From the NCBI GenBank assembly GCA_016287815.1, contig JAEEWW010000006.1, positions 1 to 64,000 on the forward strand: a stretch of 64,000 bases of DNA, in the 5' to 3' direction. Below are positions 25,503 to 33,654 of the stretch, one piece after another. Positions within the stretch are counted from its first letter, which is position 1, and each line of letters begins with the position of its first letter. The translations under genes were made by a program, and so were the position numbers. Under the pieces are notes generated by a model. That model saw only the letters and a list, made by a program, of their open reading frames with translations. It searched no databases and was not told the DNA's origin. The stretch is from Treponema sp. GTDB taxonomy: Bacteria; Spirochaetota; Spirochaetia; Treponematales; Treponemataceae.

Positions 25503-26255
25503 TTAAACGTTATTTTTTTTACAAAGTTTCAGCAAACCGTCAACTTCTTTTGCAGAAAGTTCACGGAACTCACCGCTTTTTAAATCTCCGGTTAAAATAT
25601 TACCTATACGGATTCTTTCAAGCGACTTTATTCCAATTTCCTTAGATTCAAAAACTCGTCGGATTTCACGATTTTTTCCTTCTGCAAGGACAATGCTCAT
25701 TCTGCGCGCATTAAGCTGAACAGCATCTATACATCGGTAAAACACCCCGTCTATTCTAAGACCTTTTTTAAACTCATCAGCAAGAGTTCTGGGAATCGGA
25801 AGACTTGTATCAACCACATATTCTTTTTCAAGTTCCGAAGAAGGATGAGAAAGACGGGCGGCAAAATCTCCGTCATTTGTAAAGATAATTAAACCTGAAC
25901 TGAACATATCAAGCCGTCCGACATTGTAAAGCCGTTCAGAAAATGCCGTTTTTAATAAATCAGATGCAACCGGACGACCTTTTTCATCCGAAAGAGAACA
26001 CACATAACCTGCTGGTTTATTCAATAATACATAACGTTTTTTTTCTTCAAGAAAAACAGGATTTCCGTCTACACAAACCTTATCAGATGGCGTAACCTTT
26101 GTTCCCAGTTCAACCACTACATTTCCGTTTACCGTGACGCGCCCGTCTAAAATTATTTTTTCTGATGCACGCCTGCTTGCAACTCCGCAATGAGCCAGAT
26201 ATGCCTGAAGGCGCACAGAATCTTTTTTTCCAGATGAATCAGCGGGAAAGTTCAA
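25503..26255 (-). CDS. Pseudouridine synthase, RluB/RsuA family
   Basis: The protein has an S4-type RNA-binding domain at the N-terminus (VRLQAYLAHCGVASRRASEKII) and a synthase domain with catalytic Asp in YNVGRLDMFSSGLIIFTNDG, plus GKNREIRRVFES near the end. It modifies uridine in rRNA; position between scpB and cmk favours the RluB group. The start is uncertain: TTG at 26255 has GGAG nine bases upstream, GTG at 26264 and a TTG at 26297 are alternatives. It overlaps scpB by about 17 bp. Confidence 0.9.
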   Translation of the reverse strand: MNFPADSSGKKDSVRLQAYLAHCGVASRRASEKIILDGRVTVNGNVVVELGTKVTPSDKVCVDGNPVFLEEKKRYVLLNKPAGYVCSLSDEKGRPVASDLLKTAFSERLYNVGRLDMFSSGLIIFTNDGDFAARLSHPSSELEKEYVVDTSLPIPRTLADEFKKGLRIDGVFYRCIDAVQLNARRMSIVLAEGKNREIRRVFESKEIGIKSLERIRIGNILTGDLKSGEFRELSAKEVDGLLKLCKKNNV

Positions 26256-26778
26256 AGCGTTCACTCTCCTCTTTATCAAGCCGCGGCAAATCCGCAATAC
26301 TTTCCAAACGGAAGAATTTTAAGAATTCTTTTGTAGTACCGTATTGAATAGGTTTTCCAGGAATATCCTTTCTGCCAACTTCTTTAATAAGATTTCTTTC
26401 AACAAGAAGACGAATCATATTATCAGCTGCAACACCACGAATCGCTTCAATCTCTGCACGGGTAATCGGCTGGGAATATGCAATTATAGATAAAGTTTCT
26501 ATTGCAGAGCGGGAAAGTTTTCCTTCGTTCTTACTGCCATACTTTTCTTTTAAAACATCCCATAAATATTTTTTTGGAACCAGTGCCCAGCCACCCCGAA
26601 TCTGTGCAAGTTCAATACCAGAATTTTCGGCAGTATATTTTTCTTTTAACTGTTCAATGCACTGTGCAACAACTTCTTCTGAAAGCTGAGCAGAATTGGC
26701 AAGTGATTTTTCTGTCTGCGGTTCATGCTCCAAAAAAAGAACCGCCTCTAATAAAGCTGCTTCTCTAAACAAATCCAA
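26239..26778 (-). CDS. scpB: Segregation and condensation protein B
   Basis: This 179-residue winged-helix protein has the ScpB blocks [47 protein letters not shown] and [29 protein letters not shown] (the last with small changes). It dimerises and binds ScpA in the SMC condensin. The start is TTG with GAGG nearby. An 87-bp gap separates it from scpA, unusual since the two are generally coupled. Confidence 0.95.
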   Translation of the reverse strand: [179 protein letters not shown]

Positions 26779-26865
26779 ATTAACCTCTGTCTTATATTTT
26801 CGCTTTTCAGGCTTTAGCTTTTATCCGCATAGAAAAACATTATACGCAGCAAAAAGTCAAAAAGT

Positions 26866-27648
26866 TTACGCAGCCTGATAGCGACATATCTTTATATCAC
26901 CAAACAGCTTGTTTTGGTAGATGGAAGCCAATTTAAATTTTACAGCTTCAAGCAATGCCATAAAAGCACAAATTACATCCATTTCGTTTCCACGGCGGAC
27001 AATTAAATCTGTGAACATGCATTCACCCTTATTATCAAGCAATTCTGTCATCAAAGTAATTTTTTCATTTATTGAAACTTCTTCATACATATTGATGATT
27101 TTTTCATTTGAATAGACAGAAACCATATCATGGAAAATTTTCTGCATCTGCTGGAGCAAATCCCAGGTATCAACTTTTTCCCACTGGGAAGATTCATCTT
27201 CAAACGGAAGAACACGCTGTATTTTCTTGCGTTCAAAGCTCCATTCATTGGCTTCTTCCTGCTCTTCCATAAGGGAAGAAAGCTTTTTAAATTTCTGGTA
27301 TTCAATAAGCTTTTCAACAAGTTCCTGACGCGGGTCTTCAATTTCATCATCATCTGCTGAAATTTCAATCGGCAGAAGCATACGGCTTTTTATATAGATA
27401 AGTTTTGCAGCCCAGCTATAAAATTCTGACAAATCGGCTAAATCAGTCTGTACTGCATAATCAAGATATTCAAGATACTGCTCGGTAATTTCAGCTATAG
27501 GAATATCATAAATATTTACTTTACTTTCACGAATCAAAGTCCAAAGTAAATCAAGAGGACCTTCAAATTCTCCGGCTGTATATTCGCGGTGCTTTTTTAC
27601 AGCAACGCCTTCACCCTGTTCAGAAACATTATCTTCCAGTGCACTCAT
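26866..27648 (-). CDS. scpA: Segregation and condensation protein A
   Basis: This 260-residue kleisin links SMC heads. The N-terminus has FEGPLDLLWTLIRESKVNIYDIPIAEITEQYLEYL (family signature), an acidic centre (SADDDEIEDPRQELVEKL) and a C-terminal winged-helix with AFMALLEAVKFKLASIYQN. GGAGG precedes the ATG. Its reading frame overlaps the end of folK by 20 bp. Confidence 0.95.
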   Translation of the reverse strand: MSALEDNVSEQGEGVAVKKHREYTAGEFEGPLDLLWTLIRESKVNIYDIPIAEITEQYLEYLDYAVQTDLADLSEFYSWAAKLIYIKSRMLLPIEISADDDEIEDPRQELVEKLIEYQKFKKLSSLMEEQEEANEWSFERKKIQRVLPFEDESSQWEKVDTWDLLQQMQKIFHDMVSVYSNEKIINMYEEVSINEKITLMTELLDNKGECMFTDLIVRRGNEMDVICAFMALLEAVKFKLASIYQNKLFGDIKICRYQAA

Positions 27649-28201
27649 AAGCTGCCTCCAGGGAAAACTTTTTTCTAAAATCGGAAGAATCCATAAATTT
27701 TCGGATTCCCTGTTCAGAAAGCCGGCTTAGGCATCCGGCATAAAAATCCCTGTCTATACAATCGGCAGATTCTGGCAAAATCTCAAGCATGGGAGTTAAA
27801 ATAAATGAACGTTCACACAACCTGGGATGAGGAATTTCCAAATCTGGCAAATTAATTTTTAAATTACCAAATAATTCAATATCAATATCAATGGAACGCG
27901 GACCAAATCTGATTTCTTTACTACGGTCACGTCCAAGCTCAGCTTCTATTTTATGGATTTCTTTTAGTAGCTTTTGAGGAGAACAGGTTTCAGACAAAAA
28001 GCCAAGAACAGCCATGTTATAAAAATCGCTCTGATCTGTTACATACATTGCCTTTGTAACATAAACAGATGAAAGCGACATTTTATCACCTGATTCCTTA
28101 AAAATATTCCTGAGTTCCAGGCAGGCTCTGCCTAAAAGTTCTACAGGTTCCAGACGATTATAAATTTTATTTGAGCCAAGCCCAAGAACTACAGGAATCA
28201 T
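27629..28201 (-). CDS. folK: 2-amino-4-hydroxy-6-hydroxymethyldihydropteridine pyrophosphokinase
   Basis: This 190-residue folate-pathway enzyme transfers pyrophosphate from ATP to hydroxymethyl-dihydropterin. It shows GLGSNKIYN at the start, the motif RFGPRSIDIDIELFG, and EIPHPRLCERSFILTPMLEI. It is coupled to scpA by overlap and follows recA by six bases. No other folate genes are in the window. Confidence 0.95.
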   Translation of the reverse strand: MIPVVLGLGSNKIYNRLEPVELLGRACLELRNIFKESGDKMSLSSVYVTKAMYVTDQSDFYNMAVLGFLSETCSPQKLLKEIHKIEAELGRDRSKEIRFGPRSIDIDIELFGNLKINLPDLEIPHPRLCERSFILTPMLEILPESADCIDRDFYAGCLSRLSEQGIRKFMDSSDFRKKFSLEAAYECTGR

Positions 28202-28207
28202 AAGCTT

Positions 28208-29395
28208 TTAAAACAATTCAGAAGGAATTTCTTTTTTTGCAGAGGTTTTAGCCGCTGAACTTCCTTTTGCAGTAAGTTCAACACGGTTTTCAGAATCTGC
28301 TGTGCCTTTTACAGCAGCCTTTGCTTCTGCTATTTTTTCAACAGGTACACCTTCCTTTGTTTTCAGGACCTGTCCCGGGAAAAGTTTTTCACGAATCTGT
28401 CTTTCTATTTTATTTGCAAATTCAACATTCTGTTCAAGGAAGGCAACTGCGTTTTCCTTACCCTGTCCGACCTTTTCTTCACCGGCAGTATACCATGCAC
28501 CTTTTTTATCGATAAAGCCATGTTTAACCGCAGAATCCAAAAGACTTGCCGCGCGGGAAATTCCTTTGCCAAAGTAAATATCCATTTCTACTTTGCGGAA
28601 TGGCGGCGCAACTTTGTTTTTTACAACTTTTACGCGGACACGGTTACCTACAGCATCTTCAGAAGATTTTGAATCAATTGATTCTATGCGGCGGATTTCA
28701 AGACGAACTGAAGAATAGAATTTAAGGGCATTACCGCCGGTTGTTGTTTCAGGATTTCCGAACATAACGCCGATTTTCATACGAATCTGGTTTATAAACA
28801 CAAGAATCGTATTTGACTTATTTACAGTTCCAGTAAGTTTACGCAAAGCCTGACTCATAAGACGAGCCTGTAAACCCATGTGACTGTCGCCCATTTCACC
28901 TTCAATTTCTGCCTGAGGCGTAAGGGCGGCAACAGAGTCTATTACGATAATATCAACCGCACCGCTTCTTACAAGACTTTCGGCAATATCCAGTGCCTGT
29001 TCTCCTGTATCCGGCTGAGAAACCCACAATTCATCAATATTTACACCAAGAGCCTTGGCATACTGCGGATCCAATGCATGTTCTGCATCAATAAAAGCCG
29101 CAATGCCTCCAAGCTTCTGAGCTTCTGCAATAGCATGCAGGGCAAGGGTCGTTTTTCCAGAAGATTCAGGGCCGTACATTTCTATAATACGTCCGCGCGG
29201 ATAACCGCCTACACCAAGAGCTTCATCCAGAAGGATTGAACCTGAAGGAATAATATCCGTACCGGAAGTATTAGCCTTTGTTCCCAGTTTCATCAAGGAA
29301 CCCTGACCAAACTGTTTTTCAATCTGAAGCCTTGCGGCTTCAAGCGCCTGTAATTTTTCTGACTGTTCACCTGACGCAAGTGTATTGTCTGCCAT
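28208..29395 (-). CDS. recA: Recombinase RecA
   Basis: This roughly 395-residue recombinase has Walker [10 protein letters not shown], Walker [13 protein letters not shown], the DNA-binding loop L1/L2 regions ([22 protein letters not shown] and [27 protein letters not shown]). I start at the ATG at 29395; TTG 29419 or GTG 29404 are alternatives because GGGAGG lies close to the GTG. The C-terminal tail is Lys/Ala/Ser rich. No LexA-box-like site was recognised upstream. Confidence 0.97.
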   Translation of the reverse strand: MADNTLASGEQSEKLQALEAARLQIEKQFGQGSLMKLGTKANTSGTDIIPSGSILLDEALGVGGYPRGRIIEMYGPESSGKTTLALHAIAEAQKLGGIAAFIDAEHALDPQYAKALGVNIDELWVSQPDTGEQALDIAESLVRSGAVDIIVIDSVAALTPQAEIEGEMGDSHMGLQARLMSQALRKLTGTVNKSNTILVFINQIRMKIGVMFGNPETTTGGNALKFYSSVRLEIRRIESIDSKSSEDAVGNRVRVKVVKNKVAPPFRKVEMDIYFGKGISRAASLLDSAVKHGFIDKKGAWYTAGEEKVGQGKENAVAFLEQNVEFANKIERQIREKLFPGQVLKTKEGVPVEKIAEAKAAVKGTADSENRVELTAKGSSAAKTSAKKEIPSELF

Positions 29396-29497
29396 CTTTG
29401 CCACCTTTCCTCCCACCAAAAGATTAACGAGTAGTTTTAAAGCATTTGCTTTTCAACTATTTAATTGGACAGAAAATAAAATTTATGCAACTTTTTG

Positions 29498-29526
29498 AAA
29501 AAAAATTCAAAAAAATTCTAAAAAAA
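29498..29526. promoter_or_regulatory. Phased A-tracts upstream of recA
   Basis: Three A-runs (29498-29505, 29509-29515, 29520-29526) have centres 10.5 and 11 bp apart, which predicts intrinsic curvature. They lie about 100-130 bp upstream of recA and 30 bp past the hairpin that ends the preceding operon. I saw no convincing -10/-35 pair. Confidence 0.4.
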
Positions 29527-29556
29527 TTTCAAAGTAACGGTAAAAAGCCTTAATGA

Positions 29557-29583
29557 CGGCCGCCGGCTGCAAGCCGGCGGCCG
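29557..29583 (-). terminator. Strong hairpin ending the rpe-TPR operon
   Basis: CGGCCGCCGGCT (29557-29568) and its exact inverse (29572-29583) form a 12-bp GC-only-like stem with a 3-base loop, 28 bp after the stop of the last operon gene. A T-run is weak (CTTTTTACC some bases later), so it may be a pausing or RNA-end-stabilising hairpin as well as a terminator. Confidence 0.6.
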
Positions 29584-29611
29584 CACAAATCACAATTATT
29601 CCGTACTTTAT

Positions 29612-30736
29612 TTATCTTCTCAGTTCAACCGAACCGTTTACGCTTTGAAAAACAGAAATTCCGTTCAAAGCAAGTTTACCTTCCCTAAGCGCAACTTTTG
29701 CAAGAATCCTTACAGGTTTTTCGCCGTCAATTGCAGGAACAGGTTCTTTTTCAAAAAAAACAGGAACAATTCCTTCAACGCGCTTCATAGTCTCATAACC
29801 TACGAGTAAATCACAGGCATAAGATTCTCCTGCAGAGCGGGCATTAGAAATTCTACCCGTCCAGGAAACAACACAGTCAAGGTAAAGAGGAATATCAGAA
29901 GAAACCTCTTCATACGTATAGTTTTCCTGATTTTTTTGTATTGTATCAAATGTTGCATCTTTTAGATAGCCCATAAACACCTGAGATTTTTGTTTTATGG
30001 AAAAAGCTGCATTTGAATTTGCTATACGGTTAAGTTCAACTTTAGCAGCATTATCATTTTCTGCCTGAAAAGCAACAATCGCCTTGTCATAAGATTCCGT
30101 AATCTGCTTATCAGTTAAAATGTAGCGGTAAACAGAACCGGACAAATCTCTTTCCTGTGCATTCTTCTTTTCTGCATCTGACAGGGCAACCATATTCAAA
30201 TTTGCTCTAGGCCCGGAAGTTTTCTCATGTGAAAACGGGAAAAAGAAAATTCCTGCAATTACCAAAGCTGCTGCAACGACAGGGACAAGAAGCCCCGCAA
30301 CAAAAATCGGGTTAACACCAATTTCCGGATAGAACTGTTCTATACGTCCGCTGTCTACCCAGCGGCAGATTGTTTCGTAATCACCTTTGGAGCGTATAAA
30401 CTCCATCGCATGACGCGCTATTTTATTACGCGGATCACTGTCTATAATATCCAGATAATAGCGTAATGCACGATCCGTATCTCCGCGCCGAAGGTATATC
30501 GCAGCCTGCCCCAGCAAAAGCCTTGTATCTGTCAGCTTAATTGTTCTTGCTTTTTGAAAACACCTGGACGCAGTTCCTGCATCACCTACATAAAGACATG
30601 CAGTTCCAAGAGTCAGATAATAATCAAAATTATCTTCAAAGTTTTCTCCACGGCTTTCAAGTAAAGTAATCGCTTTTGCAAACTGCCTCTGATTTATCAA
30701 TGAGCAGGCAACATCCAAAACAGAACGGCGGCGCAT
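29612..30736 (-). CDS. TPR protein with one membrane segment
   Basis: This 374-residue protein has N-terminal TPR-like repeats (FDYYLTLGTACLYVGDAGTASRCFQKARTI, AAIYLRRGDTDRALRYYLDIIDSDPRN), one membrane helix at about 143-166 (IFVAGLLVPVVAAALVIAGIFFF), and a C-terminal domain outside with another helical stretch and a beta end (RILAKVALREGKLALNGISVF). The family is not recognised by me beyond the repeats. It is the last gene in a tight operon after rpe. A scaffolding role at the envelope is inferred. Confidence 0.75.
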   Translation of the reverse strand: MRRRSVLDVACSLINQRQFAKAITLLESRGENFEDNFDYYLTLGTACLYVGDAGTASRCFQKARTIKLTDTRLLLGQAAIYLRRGDTDRALRYYLDIIDSDPRNKIARHAMEFIRSKGDYETICRWVDSGRIEQFYPEIGVNPIFVAGLLVPVVAAALVIAGIFFFPFSHEKTSGPRANLNMVALSDAEKKNAQERDLSGSVYRYILTDKQITESYDKAIVAFQAENDNAAKVELNRIANSNAAFSIKQKSQVFMGYLKDATFDTIQKNQENYTYEEVSSDIPLYLDCVVSWTGRISNARSAGESYACDLLVGYETMKRVEGIVPVFFEKEPVPAIDGEKPVRILAKVALREGKLALNGISVFQSVNGSVELRR

Positions 30737-30738
30737 AT

Positions 30739-31920
30739 TTACATATTCCTCAAAGCATTCAGAATAACATCCAGCTCTGCATTTAAACGCTTAAGTTCTT
30801 CCTGATTTACAGTCATATCAGAATTTTCAAGTGTATTAATTTTTTCTATTAAAGAGCGGACATATTCAGGATCAAGCTGCTCTTTTTTTATCGTAGAAGC
30901 ATCAAACGGAACTTCAGAAACTTCAACAGGAGCTTCTGTAACCTCTTCAACAAGAGGAGAAATTTCCTTTACCGGTTCTTCAGTTACAGGTGCCGGAGGA
31001 GGCAAAACTTCAACTTCAGCTTTCTTTTCTACCAGACCAGAAAGAAAACGACTGCCATTCGGTTCATAACCTTCCGTGCCAAGAACTGCATAAAATGTAA
31101 TGGAAGTTTTCTGACCTGGAGCAAGCATAAAATCATTCCAGACTATATCAACTGCCGAATTCTGGTATGAAAGTATAGAAGAGAACGGACGCCCTACCCT
31201 GTAATAAAAACCATCCCAGTCGCCGGAAGAAACAACATCCTTATTTGCAAGCGTAACAGTTTTTGGCGAAGTTATACCTTTGCCAGACAAAAGGAACTGC
31301 AGCGCATTCACTGCGTTTTTTGAAAGAATCCAACGGTCTGTAATCATTGAATCAAACTGTAATTCTTCGTCAATTCTTCTAATTTGTGCCGTTGAAAAAT
31401 CCGTATAGCCAAGTTCTCCAAGGATTGTATCAAAAATTCCGCGGATTGCAAAAGTCTGGCGTTCAGTACCAGTATTTGTTGTTTCAACAGAAATTTTTAT
31501 CATATCCTCTGTTTCATTCGGAATTGAAGAACATATTTCCATTGAAACCTTTACATCTGCATTTACCCTGCCCTTACGAACAGTGTACACAATACTTCCG
31601 CCATTTTCCGAAGTATTTACAACAAAAGGTATTCCGCCGTCTTTGCTTAACTGATAGATTGCTTTACGGCTTCTTAGATAAAATCCGGTTGAAGAAAAAC
31701 TGTTTCTGGAAGCAAGGACTGCTTTTGCAGAATTTTCAGGCGGTACAACAAAAACACCAAATGTTCCGCGCTTTTTAAAAAAATCAAGGCGAACAATTCC
31801 CTTAGAAACAGAAACAACTTTTTCCTTGCCTTGTTTTTCACTTTCATCATTGGATTCCTGTACAAAGACAAAAGAAACAGCTGAAAATAAAATCAAAAGA
31901 AAAGACAGTATTTTTTTCAT
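30739..31920 (-). CDS. Hypothetical exported protein with Pro/Glu-rich linker
   Basis: I do not recognise a family. It begins with a signal peptide (MKKILSFLLILFSAVSFVFVQ), then an about 270-residue beta-rich domain (GTFGVFVVPPENSAKAVLASR, WNDFMLAPGQKTSITFYAVLG), a Pro/Glu/Val-rich linker (around 300-345) and a short C-terminal helix (EYVRSLIEKINTLENSDMTVN). The ATGA overlap with the preceding gene indicates translational coupling. Likely periplasmic; function unknown. The linker and terminal helix might reach across the periplasm. Confidence 0.75.
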   Translation of the reverse strand: MKKILSFLLILFSAVSFVFVQESNDESEKQGKEKVVSVSKGIVRLDFFKKRGTFGVFVVPPENSAKAVLASRNSFSSTGFYLRSRKAIYQLSKDGGIPFVVNTSENGGSIVYTVRKGRVNADVKVSMEICSSIPNETEDMIKISVETTNTGTERQTFAIRGIFDTILGELGYTDFSTAQIRRIDEELQFDSMITDRWILSKNAVNALQFLLSGKGITSPKTVTLANKDVVSSGDWDGFYYRVGRPFSSILSYQNSAVDIVWNDFMLAPGQKTSITFYAVLGTEGYEPNGSRFLSGLVEKKAEVEVLPPPAPVTEEPVKEISPLVEEVTEAPVEVSEVPFDASTIKKEQLDPEYVRSLIEKINTLENSDMTVNQEELKRLNAELDVILNALRNM

Positions 31921-32852
31921 TGTGCACCTGCCTTAGAATTATTCATCAACTTTTCTATTTCTTCTGCTTTTCGCTTTAAGAAAAGTATATCCGTATTAAC
32001 AGCCGGAACTTTACCGGCAGAATCGAGGGAACGCTGTAAACTATCTACAGTTTCCTGAAGTTCGGCATTTTTATTTTTCTGTTCTTCAAGAGCAGAGGCC
32101 AAGGCCGTATTTTTATCTTTTTCAGCTTTCAGCTGACGCTGTAAAGAAACAAGACCGCCGGTTCTGCTTTCCCTAAGCTGTTTTTCGTAATTTTCTTTTG
32201 CAGCAAGATATTCTTCACCTGTCATGCGCAAAAGATAAAGCAGTTTTTCTTCCCTTGAACGCTGATCAATAGTTTCTATTCTGTACTGAGCTTCCAGAGC
32301 CTTAGAATCATAAGGAAATTCTTCTACAATTCTTTCGTACAAACCTTTAGCCGTTGAATAACGGCAGGCAACATAAAAACTTTCTGCAATCCAGAAAAGC
32401 GCCGAAGGATACATTTCACTTTCAGGATATTCATGACAGAAATCACTTAAAATCATAACCGCAGAATCGTAATCACCTAAATAGTAAGAAACACGTCCTT
32501 TCTGGTATCTGATGTATGGCGCATAAGGAGAAGACGGAAAAGAAGAAAGGAAAACATCGCAGTCTGATAAAGCACCGTTGTAATCTTCACACTTAATTTC
32601 TGCCATTACAAGCATGTACATAGTATCAGGATTTTTCTGGTCATAAATATAAACTGCCTTTTTCAAAAGAAATACGGCTGTTGTCCATTCTTCAGCGCGA
32701 AAAGCTTCAAACCCTTCGGTGGCAACATGCTCACCGCTTTCCTTTACAGTTGCATGAACATTTTCTTCAGCGGATAAATTCTGTACGGAGAAAACAAATA
32801 AAGAAGACAGAATAAAAATAAAAAATAAAAAACTCTTTTTTACATTGGCCAT
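31917..32852 (-). CDS. Exported TPR protein with C-terminal coiled coil
   Basis: This 311-residue protein has a signal peptide (SFLFFIFILSSLFVFSVQ), TPR-like repeats of the BamD/YbgF type (YIRYQKGRVSYYLGDYDSAVMILSDFCHEYPESE, ALFWIAESFYVACRYSTAKGLYERIVEEFP) and a long C-terminal coiled coil (LQRQLKAEKDKNTALASALEEQKNKNAELQE). It overlaps rpe by 13 bp, with AGGAGC ahead of its ATG. An outer-membrane or envelope assembly role is plausible. Confidence 0.8.
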   Translation of the reverse strand: MANVKKSFLFFIFILSSLFVFSVQNLSAEENVHATVKESGEHVATEGFEAFRAEEWTTAVFLLKKAVYIYDQKNPDTMYMLVMAEIKCEDYNGALSDCDVFLSSFPSSPYAPYIRYQKGRVSYYLGDYDSAVMILSDFCHEYPESEMYPSALFWIAESFYVACRYSTAKGLYERIVEEFPYDSKALEAQYRIETIDQRSREEKLLYLLRMTGEEYLAAKENYEKQLRESRTGGLVSLQRQLKAEKDKNTALASALEEQKNKNAELQETVDSLQRSLDSAGKVPAVNTDILFLKRKAEEIEKLMNNSKAGAQ

Positions 32853-33472
32853 TTTAATGCTCCTGAAAAGAAAGCAGAACCGGACACAATAACATCTGCT
32901 CCTGATTCAATAACAGAAGAAATTGTTTCCGGATTAACTCCACCGTCAACTGAAATTTTATAACTGTATTTATTTTTTTCACGAAGTTCTTTTAAAACAG
33001 CAATTTTTTTAACACATTGAGGAATAAGTTTCTGTCCGCCAAAACCCGGGTTAACAGTCATAACAAGAACAAGATCTACAAACGGAAGAATTTCTGAAAG
33101 GACTTCAACCGGCGTTCCAGGACAAATTGCAATTCCTGCTTTTTTCCCTAAAAGATGAATGTGTTCAACAATTCTGTGAATATGCACTGTATTTTCATAA
33201 TGAAAGGTTATCCAGTCCGCTCCGGCAGCAACAAAACTTTCAATCTGATCTTCAGGATGTTCTACCATAAGATGAACATCAAAAGGAAGTTTGGTAAGAG
33301 GACGAATAGATTTTACTACAGGCTGCCCATAAGTTATTTGGGGAACAAAACGACCGTCCATAACATCTATATGAACAACACTTCCATTATTTTTTTCTAT
33401 TTGAGCCAAAGCGTCTGCAAGATTTGAAAAGTCCGCAGAAAGCAGTGACGGAGCTAAAACAGTCTTTTCCAT
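32840..33472 (-). CDS. rpe: Ribulose-phosphate 3-epimerase
   Basis: This 210-residue TIM-barrel enzyme of the pentose phosphate pathway has LAPSLLSADFSNL, the metal-site block VHIDVMDGRFVPQITYG, VMTVNPGFGGQKLIP and VDGGVNPETI. It leads an operon of three envelope-type genes. Its promoter (TTTACA 33505-33510, TAAAAT 33482-33487, 17 bp) starts only a few bases before the ATG, and no ribosome site precedes it. Confidence 0.96.
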   Translation of the reverse strand: MEKTVLAPSLLSADFSNLADALAQIEKNNGSVVHIDVMDGRFVPQITYGQPVVKSIRPLTKLPFDVHLMVEHPEDQIESFVAAGADWITFHYENTVHIHRIVEHIHLLGKKAGIAICPGTPVEVLSEILPFVDLVLVMTVNPGFGGQKLIPQCVKKIAVLKELREKNKYSYKISVDGGVNPETISSVIESGADVIVSGSAFFSGALKWPM

Positions 33473-33481
33473 TATAGGCTT

Positions 33482-33510
33482 ATTTTAGCAGATGAACGGG
33501 CAGTTGTAAA
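33482..33510 (-). promoter_or_regulatory. Promoter of rpe operon, near-leaderless
   Basis: TTTACA and TAAAAT with 17-bp spacing on the minus strand; nine bases separate the -10 from the rpe ATG. Confidence 0.5.
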
Positions 33511-33563
33511 TAAAATGGAGTACCTTGAACAAGGCAAAATCATTACAATCCCTTAAAATAAAA

Positions 33564-33592
33564 TTGATTTTCCAGAAAATACAGTATAGAAT
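33564..33592 (+). promoter_or_regulatory. Promoter of the chemoreceptor gene
   Basis: TTGATT (33564-33569) and TAGAAT (33587-33592), 17-bp spacer. The predicted start is about 55 bases ahead of the ATG, which is preceded by AGAGG. I saw no sigma-28-type GCCGATAA at the right spacing. Confidence 0.5.
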
Positions 33593-33654
33593 TAAACGGG
33601 CGAATAATTCAAAAGACAGAATTTTTTTGTGTTATTTTCCAGAGGTTAAAATAA

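Noticed and set aside
29396-29500. LexA/SOS box upstream of recA
   Set aside because: No CTGT-N8-ACAG or GAAC-N4-GTTC palindrome was seen in the gap.
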